DNA of 64,000 nucleotides from Muriicola jejuensis (GTDB lineage: Bacteria; Bacteroidota; Bacteroidia; Flavobacteriales; Flavobacteriaceae): the NCBI RefSeq assembly GCF_010671595.1, contig NZ_JAABOP010000002.1, forward strand, positions 1-64,000, in the 5' to 3' direction. The notes beneath the pieces were generated by a model, which saw only the letters and a list, made by a program, of their open reading frames with translations, had not been told where the DNA came from and did not search any database. The position numbers and the translations under genes were made by a program. This document shows positions 42,807 through 51,586 of this stretch, piece by piece (the stretch's first letter is position 1; every line of letters begins with the position of its first letter).

Positions 42807-44833
42807 GCGGTTTTCTTTAACAGGCCAGCCCTCTCCAGCAGGGCATCCAGTTTGGGTTCGCTACCTCTGAATTCCGTGTACAGATCCATGGGTTTCGCGG
42901 TCCCGCCTTTGCTGAGGATACAGGCCTTGAATTTCCGGGCGACCTCCTTGTTGAAGATGCCGTTTTCCTTAAAATAGGCGAAGGCATCCGCATCTAACAC
43001 CTCGGCCCATTTGTAACTGTAATACCCGGCTGAATACCCTCCCTGGAAGATGTGGGAAAAGGCTGTGCTCATGCAGGTCTCCGGGATATCCTCAAAAAGT
43101 TGAGTATCCCCAAAGGCCCTTACTTCAAATTCCTTTACCTGATCTATACCGGAAGGGTCATGGGCATGCCAGGCCATATCCAGGAACCCGAAGCTCAGTT
43201 GTCTCAGCGTAGCCATGCCCTCCATAAAGTTGGAGGATTCCTTGATCTTGCGGATCATTTCCATGGGAAGGAGTTCCCCGGTTTCATAATGGTGGGCAAA
43301 GTACTCCAGGGCTTCCTTTTCAAAACACCAGTTCTCCATGATCTGACTCGGGAGTTCCACGAAATCCCAGTAAACTGAGGTTCCCGACAGACTGGGATAT
43401 GTGGTGTCTGCCAGCATCCCGTGGAGGGCATGTCCAAATTCGTGAAAGAGAGTGGTGACCTCATTGAAGGTAAGGAGGGAAGGCTTTGTTTTAGTCGGTT
43501 TCGTAAAGTTACAGACGATGGAGATATGGGGTCTTTCATTCCTGTCGCCTTGTTTGTATTGGGGTTTGTAGGAGGTCATCCAGGCCCCTCCGCGTTTCCC
43601 TGGTCTGGGATGGAAGTCGGCGTAAAATATAGCCGTGAGATTGCCCTTTTCATCCGTTACCCTGTAGGTCTTCACTTCTTCGTGGTAGGTGTCTATGTCC
43701 GTCACTTCCTCAAAACTCAGTCCGTAAAGCTCCCCGGCGATCCTGAACACTCCCGAGATCACATTTTCAAGTTTAAAATAGGGTTTGAGCTTCTCATCAT
43801 CCAGATCGAACAGTTTTTGTTTCAGTTTTTCACTGTAATAACTCCCATCCCACTTCTGCAGGTGTTCAATACCGTCCTCTTCCTTAGCAAAAGCCTCTAA
43901 TCTTTCATATTCTTTAAGGGCCGCGGGTTTTGCCTTCTCCTTCAACTCCACCAAAAAATCCATGACCTTATCCGGGGATTCCGCCATTCGTTCTTCTAGG
44001 ACGAAATGCGCATGAGAATCATATCCGAGCAGGCGGGCCCTTTCGTGCCGCAGCTGAGCGATCTGAAGGATGAGGTCCTGATTGTCCAGTTCGTCCCCAT
44101 GAAATCCTTTACTGCCGAAGGCGATAGAAAGCTCCTTCCTCAGATCCCTGTTCCTGGCATAGGTCATGAACGGGATATAACTCGGGAAATCCAGGGTGAT
44201 GATCCAGCCTTCTTTACCCTTAGAGGCTGCAAGTTGCGCAGCCGTCTCTTGTGCGTCCTCCGGTAAACCTTCAATCTGTTCTTTCCGGGTAAGGTGCAGC
44301 TCGTACCGATTGGTCTCTGCCAGGACGTGCTCTCCGAAGGTCAGTTTGAGTCGGGCTAGTTCCTTGTCAATATCCCTTAGGCGCGCTTTTTTCTCCTCAG
44401 GGAGGTGTGCCCCGTTACGGCTGAAATATTTGTATTTCTTTTCGAGCAGCATCCACTGTTCGGTGGTCAGGTCTATAGTATCCCTTTCCTCATAGACCTT
44501 TTCCACTTTTTTAAACAGGGCCTCATTCAGGGCGATATCATTGCTGAATTCAGTCAGCATGGGGGATATTTCCTGGGCAAGTGCCTGGATCTCCTCGTTG
44601 GTCTCGGCAGAATTCAGGTTGAAGAAAAGACTGGAGAGCCTGTCGAGATGTGCCCCTGAGAATTCCAGTGCTTCTACCGTGTTTTCAAAGGTGGGGGATT
44701 CCTCTGACTGTATGATCAGATCGATCTCCTTACGGGCCTTTTCCAGGGCTTTTTCGAAGGCAGGTTTAAAGTGCTGGTTTTCTATGGCACTGAAGGGAGC
44801 CAGGTCAAATGGCTCCAGCAATACGTTTTTCAT
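42803..44833 (-). CDS. M3 family metallopeptidase (oligopeptidase A/dipeptidyl carboxypeptidase type)
   Basis: 676 residues, the usual length of thimet/oligopeptidase family members. The zinc motif HEFGHALHG is in the C-terminal third, with the third ligand in the GTSVYWDFVELPSQIMENW region. No signal peptide is seen, so it is cytoplasmic; these enzymes degrade oligopeptides and cleaved signal peptides. Transcribed on the minus strand behind purEK, with a 58-bp gap. Confidence 0.95.
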   Translation of the reverse strand: MKNVLLEPFDLAPFSAIENQHFKPAFEKALEKARKEIDLIIQSEESPTFENTVEALEFSGAHLDRLSSLFFNLNSAETNEEIQALAQEISPMLTEFSNDIALNEALFKKVEKVYEERDTIDLTTEQWMLLEKKYKYFSRNGAHLPEEKKARLRDIDKELARLKLTFGEHVLAETNRYELHLTRKEQIEGLPEDAQETAAQLAASKGKEGWIITLDFPSYIPFMTYARNRDLRKELSIAFGSKGFHGDELDNQDLILQIAQLRHERARLLGYDSHAHFVLEERMAESPDKVMDFLVELKEKAKPAALKEYERLEAFAKEEDGIEHLQKWDGSYYSEKLKQKLFDLDDEKLKPYFKLENVISGVFRIAGELYGLSFEEVTDIDTYHEEVKTYRVTDEKGNLTAIFYADFHPRPGKRGGAWMTSYKPQYKQGDRNERPHISIVCNFTKPTKTKPSLLTFNEVTTLFHEFGHALHGMLADTTYPSLSGTSVYWDFVELPSQIMENWCFEKEALEYFAHHYETGELLPMEMIRKIKESSNFMEGMATLRQLSFGFLDMAWHAHDPSGIDQVKEFEVRAFGDTQLFEDIPETCMSTAFSHIFQGGYSAGYYSYKWAEVLDADAFAYFKENGIFNKEVARKFKACILSKGGTAKPMDLYTEFRGSEPKLDALLERAGLLKKTA

Positions 44834-44891
44834 GTAAACAAGTAGATTTTAATTCGTTCGAGGGAGATCCGGGGACCCGCCTCCTCTTTTC

Positions 44892-45380
44892 CTAATTCTT
44901 GCGCACCTCCTCGGCTCCCTTGATCACCTTATCCTTGAGGCCTTCCTTGTAGAGCACGATCTTGTCCAGTACACAGGAATCTTGGCTTCCTATGATCTGG
45001 GCGGCCAGGATCCCAGCGTTCTTCGCCCCGTCAAGAGCTACTGTGGCGACCGGCACGCCGGCCGGCATTTGAAGGATGGACAGGACTGAATCCCACCCGT
45101 CTATGGAGTTGCGGCTTTTGATGGGAACCCCGATCACTGGCAAGGGGGAGAGGGAAGCGAGCATACCCGGTAAATGGGCGGCTCCTCCGGCTCCGGCTAT
45201 GATCACCGTGAATCCCTGGGAATGGGCGTTTTTCCCGAATTCAAAAAGTTTTTCCGGAGTCCTGTGAGCGGATACGATATCCACCATGACCTCAATATCA
45301 AATCCCTTCAGGATATCGACCGCTTCCTGCATTACAGGAAGATCACTTGTACTGCCCATGACTATGGCTACCTTGCTCAT
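44892..45380 (-). CDS. purE: 5-(carboxyamino)imidazole ribonucleotide mutase
   Basis: 162 residues, the class I bacterial PurE size. It converts N5-CAIR to CAIR in purine synthesis. The N-terminal GSTSDLPVMQ, SAHRTPEKL (catalytic His) and GAGGAAHLPGM are all present. Its ATG overlaps the purK stop by 4 bp, so the two are translated together. Confidence 0.97.
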   Translation of the reverse strand: MSKVAIVMGSTSDLPVMQEAVDILKGFDIEVMVDIVSAHRTPEKLFEFGKNAHSQGFTVIIAGAGGAAHLPGMLASLSPLPVIGVPIKSRNSIDGWDSVLSILQMPAGVPVATVALDGAKNAGILAAQIIGSQDSCVLDKIVLYKEGLKDKVIKGAEEVRKN

Positions 45381-46558
45381 ACCTTCATTTTACTGATTAC
45401 GTTGATCGTTCTTTTGACTTCTCCGGCTATTTTCCGGGCTTCTTCCATATCCTCATTCACTATGGTCACATGCCCCATTTTCCTGAAAGGCCTTGTCACT
45501 GACTTGCCATAAATATGGGGGGTTACCCCTCTTAGGCTCAGAATCTTCTCTATGTTTTCGTAATACACTTCCCCTTCATGGCCTTCGGCTCCCACCAGGT
45601 TCACCATGACCCCGGCCACCTTGCTGTCTGTATTTCCCAGGGGAAGGCCCAGGATACATCTGAGATGTTGTTCAAATTGGTTGGTAAAACTGGCCTCAAT
45701 ACTATAATGCCCGCTGTTGTGTGGTCTGGGAGCTACTTCATTTACCAATACCTCATCTTCACGGGTCTGGAACATCTCCACGGCCAACAGGCCGACGTGC
45801 TCCAGAGCTTCCGATACCCTCAGTGCTGTCTCAATGGCTTTTTTTGCAACCTTATCGCTGATCCGGGCAGGGCAGAGCACATACTCCACCTGGTTGGCCT
45901 CCGGGTGGAATTCCATTTCCACGACGGGGTAATGGACCACACTCCCGTTCCTGCTCCTTGCGACGATCACTGCCAGTTCCGTTTTGAAGGGGATCAGGGT
46001 CTCGGTGAGGCACTCCACATTCGGGAGGTCCCTGAGATCCGACCGGTTGCGGACGATCTTGACGCCCTGTCCGTCATATCCGAACTGTGCGCTCTTCCAG
46101 ACAAAAGGCAATTGTATGCCCCCGTGATCCAGGCTGTCATCGATCTCGCTGGTATAGGCAAACCTGGAAAATGGCGCAGTAGGGATCCCGTGATCCACGT
46201 AGAACAATTTCTGGGTGATCTTGTTCTGGATAAGCCTTAATTCCCTTGGGGTAGGGTATACTTCTACTCCCTCCTTCTCAAGGGCTTCCAGGGCATCTAT
46301 ATTTACATTCTCTATCTCAATGGTAAGCACATCGACGTTCTTTCCAAAGTGGTAGACCGTATCAAAGTCCATAAGGTTGCCCTGAACGAATTCATTACAG
46401 GCCAATCGGCATGGGGCATCTTTAGATGGGTCCATCACCTTGGTGGCAATATCCCATTTCCGTGTTTCGTAGAGCAACATCTTTCCCAATTGGCCGCCAC
46501 CTAAAATACCGAGAGTGAATCCTGAGGAGAAATACGAGGTCTTTTTGCTGTCTGACAT
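45377..46558 (-). CDS. purK: 5-(carboxyamino)imidazole ribonucleotide synthase
   Basis: 393 residues of the ATP-grasp superfamily. PurK makes N5-CAIR from AIR, ATP and bicarbonate, the substrate of PurE. It has GILGGGQLGKML at the N-terminus, the ATP-binding QFGYDGQGVKIV region, and NEVAPRPHNSGHYSIEA with metal and phosphate ligands. First gene of the purK-purE pair, divergent from hpt-adk. Confidence 0.97.
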   Translation of the reverse strand: MSDSKKTSYFSSGFTLGILGGGQLGKMLLYETRKWDIATKVMDPSKDAPCRLACNEFVQGNLMDFDTVYHFGKNVDVLTIEIENVNIDALEALEKEGVEVYPTPRELRLIQNKITQKLFYVDHGIPTAPFSRFAYTSEIDDSLDHGGIQLPFVWKSAQFGYDGQGVKIVRNRSDLRDLPNVECLTETLIPFKTELAVIVARSRNGSVVHYPVVEMEFHPEANQVEYVLCPARISDKVAKKAIETALRVSEALEHVGLLAVEMFQTREDEVLVNEVAPRPHNSGHYSIEASFTNQFEQHLRCILGLPLGNTDSKVAGVMVNLVGAEGHEGEVYYENIEKILSLRGVTPHIYGKSVTRPFRKMGHVTIVNEDMEEARKIAGEVKRTINVISKMKV

Positions 46559-46578
46559 GTAGGTCGATGTGGTTTTGA

Positions 46579-46586
46579 CAAAAATA
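46579..46586 (-). promoter_or_regulatory. -7 promoter element of purKE
   Basis: TATTTTTG on the minus strand, exact consensus fit, with a ~14-nt leader to purK. The region to the divergent hpt-adk promoter is short, so both purine units could share control. No purine riboswitch is visible. Confidence 0.5.
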
Positions 46587-46640
46587 CATCATAATCTTAT
46601 AAACCCGGATAAGTGGCCTGAAAAAGAGGCTGCAATGTGT

Positions 46641-46648
46641 TATCTTTG
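46641..46648 (+). promoter_or_regulatory. -7 promoter element of hpt-adk
   Basis: TATCTTTG, exact consensus fit. Transcription would begin near 46654, downstream of the in-frame ATGs at 46569 and 46635, which supports the GTG start at 46674. Confidence 0.5.
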
Positions 46649-46673
46649 CCCCCTTAAGAAGTATCCGAAGGTT

Positions 46674-47783
46674 GTGATTAAGATCCACGATAAAAATTTT
46701 GAACTGTACCTGAGCGAAAAGGAGATCCTCGATGCCGTAAAACGGATCGCAGGTGAGATCGCATCGGATTACAAGGACGAAATACCGATTTTTGTCGGGG
46801 TGCTCAACGGCTCATTTATGTTCGTCTCTGACTTCCTTAGGCATTACCCCCATCCCTGCGAAGTATCTTTTGTAAAACTGAGTTCCTACAGGGGGCTGAC
46901 CTCCACAGGCATTGTGGAAACCTTGCTGGATGTACCGGAGAATATAGAAGGCAGGAACGTGATCATCCTGGAGGATATCATCGATACAGGGAGGACGCTT
47001 CAGGAACTGGTCCACATGTTCTCCAACGTGAACGTGAAGGACTTCAGGATCGCCAGCCTCTTCTTCAAATCAGACGTCTACAATGGGGAATACGCCATAG
47101 ATTATTTCGGGATGGAGATCCCGGATCGCTTCATAGTGGGATATGGCCTCGACTACATGGAACAGGGTCGGAACCTGCGAGATGTCTATCAAATCAACAA
47201 AGCTCATATGATTAACCTTGTATTATTTGGAAAACCCGGTGCCGGAAAAGGTACCCAGGCAGGGTTCCTGAAAGAGAAGTACAACCTCAAGCACATCTCC
47301 ACCGGGGATGTCTTCCGTTATAACATCAAGAATGACACAAAACTGGGACAGCTGGCAAAGTCCTATATGGACAAGGGCGATCTGGTCCCGGATGAAGTCA
47401 CGATCGACATGTTAAAGGAAGAGGTGGAAAAGAACCCAGACGCCAGTGGGTTTATCTTTGACGGTTTCCCCAGAACGACCGCCCAGGCAGAGGCTCTGGA
47501 TAATTTCCTGGATTCCAGGGATATGAAGATCGATGCGACCATCGCCCTGGAGGCCGATGACGAGGTCCTTATCGAGCGCCTCCTGGAAAGAGGAAAAGTA
47601 AGTGGGCGGCCGGATGATCAGGACGAGACCAAGATCCGCAACCGCTTCGAGGAATACAATCAGAAAACTGCACCACTCCGGGAATACTACCAGGCACAGG
47701 GAAAATTTCATAGTGTGAACGGGATAGGGAACATTGAGGAGATTACAGGCCGACTCTCTTCCGTGATCGAAACCCTTTGTTGA
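46674..47783 (+). CDS. adk: Fused hypoxanthine phosphoribosyltransferase-adenylate kinase
   Basis: 369 residues from a GTG start chosen because the promoter lies at 46641-46648 and because the resulting MIKIHDKNF matches the usual start of this transferase. Residues 1-178 are a type I phosphoribosyltransferase with the PRPP motif ILEDIIDTGRT, which salvages hypoxanthine and guanine. Residue 179 (an internal ATG at 47208) begins a complete adenylate kinase: P-loop GKPGAGKGTQ, FDGFPRT, short lid GRPDD. Both parts look intact and the frame is unbroken, so one polypeptide or two (via internal initiation) could be made. obgE follows 67 bp downstream. Confidence 0.93.
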   Translation: MIKIHDKNFELYLSEKEILDAVKRIAGEIASDYKDEIPIFVGVLNGSFMFVSDFLRHYPHPCEVSFVKLSSYRGLTSTGIVETLLDVPENIEGRNVIILEDIIDTGRTLQELVHMFSNVNVKDFRIASLFFKSDVYNGEYAIDYFGMEIPDRFIVGYGLDYMEQGRNLRDVYQINKAHMINLVLFGKPGAGKGTQAGFLKEKYNLKHISTGDVFRYNIKNDTKLGQLAKSYMDKGDLVPDEVTIDMLKEEVEKNPDASGFIFDGFPRTTAQAEALDNFLDSRDMKIDATIALEADDEVLIERLLERGKVSGRPDDQDETKIRNRFEEYNQKTAPLREYYQAQGKFHSVNGIGNIEEITGRLSSVIETLC

Positions 47784-47850
47784 AAGGGATTTTTTCCAAT
47801 CCGTACCGAAGTACGGTTCTCCTTGCGCTCTAAACCATTAAACATATCCT

Positions 47851-48852
47851 ATGACTGAAGGCAACTTTGTGGATTACGTGAAAGTTCATGTTTCCTCAGG
47901 GAACGGGGGGAAGGGTTCTGCCCACCTCCGAAGGGAGAAATACGTTCCCAAGGGAGGCCCTGACGGAGGGGACGGGGGAAGAGGTGGCCATGTCATTATC
48001 AGGGGGAACGACAGCCTCTGGACCTTACTGCATTACAAATTCCAGCGCCATTTCAAAGCCGGTCACGGAGAACACGGCAGCAAGAGCCGGAGTACAGGGG
48101 CAGACGGGGAAGACGTCTACCTGGAAGTGCCCCTGGGTACGGTGGTCAGGGAAACCGAGACCGGGGAAGTAGTGGTAGAGATCACTGAGAACGGTCAGGA
48201 AAAGGTCGTGTTGGAAGGCGGACTCGGAGGAAGAGGGAACTGGCATTTCAAGAGTGCGACCAATCAAACCCCCAGATACGCCCAACCCGGAATTCCCGGT
48301 TCGGAAAAAGAGCTTACCCTGGAACTGAAAGTCCTGGCCGACGTAGGCCTCGTCGGCTTTCCCAATGCCGGAAAATCGACCTTACTCTCCGTTCTGACAT
48401 CAGCCAAGCCCAAGATCGCAGACTACCCTTTCACCACCCTCAAACCGAACCTCGGGATCGTTCAGTACAGGGATTTCAAAAGCTTTGTGATGGCCGATAT
48501 CCCGGGGATCATAGAAGGTGCCGCCGAAGGCAAGGGACTGGGACATTATTTCCTGAGGCATATCGAACGCAATGCCCTCCTTTTGTTCGTGATCCCGGCA
48601 GACAGCAGTGACGTGTGCGGGGAATACGAGATCTTGCTCAACGAATTGCGGAAGTACAACCCGGAGTTGCTAGACAAGCAAAGGATGGTGGCCATATCCA
48701 AGTCAGACATGCTCGATGAGGAGTTGCTGGAGGAGATGCGCGGGGAAGTGAAGGAGGGTTTTAAAGACATCCCGTATATCTTTATTTCCTCTGTATCCCA
48801 ATACGGTCTTCAGCAACTCAAGGATAAACTCTGGTCGCTCTTGAACGAATAA
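47851..48852 (+). CDS. obgE: GTPase ObgE/CgtA
   Basis: 333 residues. An N-terminal Gly-rich Obg fold ([23 protein letters not shown]) is followed by the GTPase domain with P-loop GFPNAGKST, switch [12 protein letters not shown] and DIPGIIEGA. Obg proteins assist 50S ribosome assembly and the stress response. The C-terminal OCT extension is absent, as usual in Bacteroidota. Probably co-transcribed with hpt-adk. Confidence 0.96.
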   Translation: MTEGNFVDYVKVHVSSGNGGKGSAHLRREKYVPKGGPDGGDGGRGGHVIIRGNDSLWTLLHYKFQRHFKAGHGEHGSKSRSTGADGEDVYLEVPLGTVVRETETGEVVVEITENGQEKVVLEGGLGGRGNWHFKSATNQTPRYAQPGIPGSEKELTLELKVLADVGLVGFPNAGKSTLLSVLTSAKPKIADYPFTTLKPNLGIVQYRDFKSFVMADIPGIIEGAAEGKGLGHYFLRHIERNALLLFVIPADSSDVCGEYEILLNELRKYNPELLDKQRMVAISKSDMLDEELLEEMRGEVKEGFKDIPYIFISSVSQYGLQQLKDKLWSLLNE

Positions 48853-48959
48853 CCCCCTCAAACTCCTTTGTAAAGCCGAATTTTCCGTAAATTAGGGGAT
48901 AAGTGGATCGCTTCTTAAGGGTATCTTCCCTGGTGGCGATCACCCCAAATTGCTGCGCT

Positions 48960-49478
48960 ATGAGAAATTGGCTATGGGTGCCCTGCCTGTTACTGATCAG
49001 TTGTTCGAGCCTCAGAGTAGACTATGATTACGATGCGGCCACGGACTTTTCGAGCTACCAGACCTATAACTACTATCCGGAGATGCAAACCGGGCTGAGT
49101 GAACTGGATACGAAGCGTTTACTGTCTTCCCTGGATTCCGTGCTTCTCACTAAAGGCTTCCGCGCCTCCGAAGAGCCCGATTTCCTCATCAATATAGAAT
49201 CCCGTGAATTCCGCCAGCCTCGAAACAATTCCCTGGGGGTTGGTCTCGGAGGTGGCGGCCGCAACATGGGCGGAGGGGTATCCATCGGCCTGCCTATTGG
49301 TCGACCAGAAATGGAACGGGAGATCTTGTTCGATTTCATTGACAGCCAGCGCGACGCCCTTTTCTGGCAGGCCGTCTGTTCGGGTAATCTGAAGGAAAAT
49401 GCGACTCCCCTGGAAAGGGAAAAACGCATGCGGGAGATTGCCGTAAAGGTGATGTCAAAGTACCCTCCTCGAAAGTAA
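48960..49478 (+). CDS. DUF4136 lipoprotein
   Basis: 172 residues from the ATG at 48960, which gives a signal peptide with lipobox LISC (Cys14). The mature part matches the DUF4136 pattern: DYDAATDFSSYQTYNYYP, a central Gly-rich loop (GVGLGGGGRNMGGGVSIG) and an ILFDFID...DALFWQA segment, ending in MREIAVKVMSKYPP. Family function is unknown. Proposed upstream starts would lose the signal peptide and are rejected. Confidence 0.88.
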   Translation: MRNWLWVPCLLLISCSSLRVDYDYDAATDFSSYQTYNYYPEMQTGLSELDTKRLLSSLDSVLLTKGFRASEEPDFLINIESREFRQPRNNSLGVGLGGGGRNMGGGVSIGLPIGRPEMEREILFDFIDSQRDALFWQAVCSGNLKENATPLEREKRMREIAVKVMSKYPPRK

Positions 49479-49527
49479 GGATCTATCGGGATGTTCATCC
49501 GACCTCAAAAAGAGGAAGAACCAAGCG

Positions 49528-50316
49528 TTATAAGGATCTCAATAACCCCCCGTCTATTGGGAAATTGCTCCCTGTGATATACGCAGCCCTGTCTGAGGCG
49601 AGAAAGGCAGCCAGATACCCGTATTCCTCTGGTTTGCCAAGTCTTCTGAGGGGTACGCTGTCGGTCATATGATCTCGTACCTCCTCCGGTTTGATATTTT
49701 GCTGTTCTGCCTTCTTCCGGTTGAGTTCCTCAAGGCGTTCTGTATCGAAGTAGCCTGTCAGGATATTGTTCACCGTAACCTGATCCGGCCCCACTTCCGT
49801 CGCCAGGCTTTTTGCCCAGGCTACCACCGCGGCCCGTATACTGTTTGAAAGGACGAGATAAGACAGGGGCTCTTTCACCGATACGGAAGCCACGTTGATG
49901 ATCCTACCCCATCGTTGGGACCTCATGTGTTCTAAAGCCAAATGGGTGGTGAGGACGACCGACTTAAACAATACATCAAAAGCCTCCTGATAATCCTCTA
50001 CCTTCTTTTCCATGGGGGTTCCCGCTTTGGGTCCCTGGGTGTTATTGACCAGGATGTCTACTTTGTTGTGGGAGAAATACTCCCTGATGATCTCAGAATA
50101 ACGGTTGAAGTCATTGAAATCGACCACCAGGTACTGATGCTTTTGAGCAGGTGATGCCACTTTGAGAGAAGCTACGATGCTCCTGAGTTTTTCCTCGCTT
50201 CGGGCCATCAGGGTTACACTGGCTCCGCTCTCAGCCAGCTGTCGGGCAATGGCCAGGCCTATACCCCTGCTGCTGCCACCTACCAAAGCGCTTTTTCCTT
50301 CGAGATTTATATTCAT
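49528..50316 (-). CDS. SDR family oxidoreductase
   Basis: 262 residues from MNINLEGKSALVGG. Dinucleotide motif GGSSRGIGLAIA; NNTQG in place of the common NNAG; catalytic Ser in NVASVS, but the usual YxxxK appears altered to SNSIRAA in the LVLSNSIRAAVVAW helix, so the Tyr and Lys positions are Ser and Arg. C-terminal FASDRAAYITGSNFPIDGG-like end is typical. The altered catalytic pair is similar to that of some FabG-like 7-alpha-type or divergent SDRs and raises doubt about normal activity. Operon with a cupin protein 7 bp upstream. Confidence 0.88.
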   Translation of the reverse strand: MNINLEGKSALVGGSSRGIGLAIARQLAESGASVTLMARSEEKLRSIVASLKVASPAQKHQYLVVDFNDFNRYSEIIREYFSHNKVDILVNNTQGPKAGTPMEKKVEDYQEAFDVLFKSVVLTTHLALEHMRSQRWGRIINVASVSVKEPLSYLVLSNSIRAAVVAWAKSLATEVGPDQVTVNNILTGYFDTERLEELNRKKAEQQNIKPEEVRDHMTDSVPLRRLGKPEEYGYLAAFLASDRAAYITGSNFPIDGGLLRSL

Positions 50317-50323
50317 GATAACT

Positions 50324-50644
50324 CTATTTGTATTCTTCCCGAACCGGACTGAACACATCCATGAGTCGGCATGCCGTAAGCGCCTTCCCATAATGCGGTG
50401 TATGGGAAGGGATCACAACGAGCTCCCCGGCTTCGAAAATTTGGGTTACATCGCCTAAGGTGAACTCAAAACGACCTTCCAGTACATGCAGGAGCTGTTC
50501 GTGGACGTGGGAGTGTTGAGGTACTTCCGCCCCTTTATCCACTTCCCAGAAGGCCAGGGTCATGTTTTCTCCATGGATAAGCCTGCCTTTGAAACCCGGC
50601 ATGATCTCTTTGGGCTGGAGGTCTTCCAGTTGTAATTTTATCAT
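50324..50644 (-). CDS. Cupin domain protein
   Basis: 106 residues, a single small beta-barrel. Metal-binding cupin motif 1 is PQHSHVHEQLLHVLEG, and motif 2 is the GELVVIPSHTPHYGKA strand pair. Such proteins may be dioxygenases, isomerases or sensors; none can be assigned here. It lies between the SDR gene (7 bp) and the methyltransferase gene (8 bp). Confidence 0.9.
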   Translation of the reverse strand: MIKLQLEDLQPKEIMPGFKGRLIHGENMTLAFWEVDKGAEVPQHSHVHEQLLHVLEGRFEFTLGDVTQIFEAGELVVIPSHTPHYGKALTACRLMDVFSPVREEYK

Positions 50645-50652
50645 GGTGTATT

Positions 50653-51483
50653 TTATTTCTTCCTCAGGAGGTACATGTTTTCTACGAGTACTTCTTCTGT
50701 CCGAATATCATGTCCGGATATATACCGGCCCGCAAGGCTTAGCGTGTCCTGGTGATCCTCGAGCTCGTACTGTTGCAAAGTACGATAAAAATTATGGGGG
50801 ATGGTCTGGTAATTGAACTGCTGGTTCTTCTCGAGGTTCCCTTCGACAAACTCTATCAGTTTCTGGAAAACCTCCATTTTTTCAAGTTCGGGAGTAAAAG
50901 ATACGCTTCCCATGTACGTATCTTTTCCCTGTAGTCGGGTAAAGAGTTCGAAAAGCCTGACGGTATCCTGTTGACCCAAGAAGAAAAGTACGCCTTCGAG
51001 AAGAATAAAGCATTTCCGGTCTTGAACCAGGGGATGCACGGCGAGGTACAAGTCTTCGAGGGAAGGGCTGTTAAAATCAGCCTCAACATACCTGAGATCC
51101 CGTACCGGGAGGATGCCTTCTCCTTGCCAGGATTCTGTCCGCTCTTTTTTATAGGCCACTACATCCGGGGTATCGATTTCTATATACAGGAGGGTAGGCG
51201 GCAGGTGAAATGGGTACATGCTGAACCCGCAGCCAAAGTTGATCAGGGTATCTATCTGCCCGATATCAATAAGGCGTTGTAAGGTATCCAGGAAATAGCG
51301 GTTCCTCAGGCAATGGGCCACCCCTTCATAAAGTGATACTGATTGCATGTATTTCGAGGCATGCCTGTCAGTGACCTCATTCGCCCACAAATGAGCAAAG
51401 TTGTCTCTGCTCAGGTCGCTGTCGGCTGCCCTGAAGGAAGCGGTGACGAAGGCCGTTTCGTGTATGTTGATCTTCTGCTCCAA
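50653..51483 (-). CDS. Class I SAM-dependent methyltransferase, LCMT family
   Basis: 276 residues. The arrangement SRDNFAHLWANEVTDRHA, NFGCGFSMYPF (SAM motif) and LEGVLFFL is typical of the leucine carboxyl methyltransferase/PPM1-like family, which in bacteria methylates carboxylates, often in natural product pathways. First gene of a three-gene minus-strand operon with the cupin and SDR genes; a divergent promoter for mpl lies behind it. Substrate unknown. Confidence 0.88.
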   Translation of the reverse strand: MEQKINIHETAFVTASFRAADSDLSRDNFAHLWANEVTDRHASKYMQSVSLYEGVAHCLRNRYFLDTLQRLIDIGQIDTLINFGCGFSMYPFHLPPTLLYIEIDTPDVVAYKKERTESWQGEGILPVRDLRYVEADFNSPSLEDLYLAVHPLVQDRKCFILLEGVLFFLGQQDTVRLFELFTRLQGKDTYMGSVSFTPELEKMEVFQKLIEFVEGNLEKNQQFNYQTIPHNFYRTLQQYELEDHQDTLSLAGRYISGHDIRTEEVLVENMYLLRKK

Positions 51484-51536
51484 ATTGATGCCCCGAAAGA
51501 GAAACTAAGATAGTGAGAATAAGGAAGCATCAAAGG

Positions 51537-51567
51537 TTTGGCAAGCACTTTTCAAAGGCTATCTTTG
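51537..51567 (+). promoter_or_regulatory. Promoter of mpl
   Basis: TTTG (51537-51540), 19-nt spacer, TATCTTTG (51560-51567): both consensus elements at ideal spacing, giving about a 13-nt leader to the ATG at 51587. The best promoter match in the window. Confidence 0.75.
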
Positions 51568-51586
51568 TCCAAAACCTCACAGAGCA

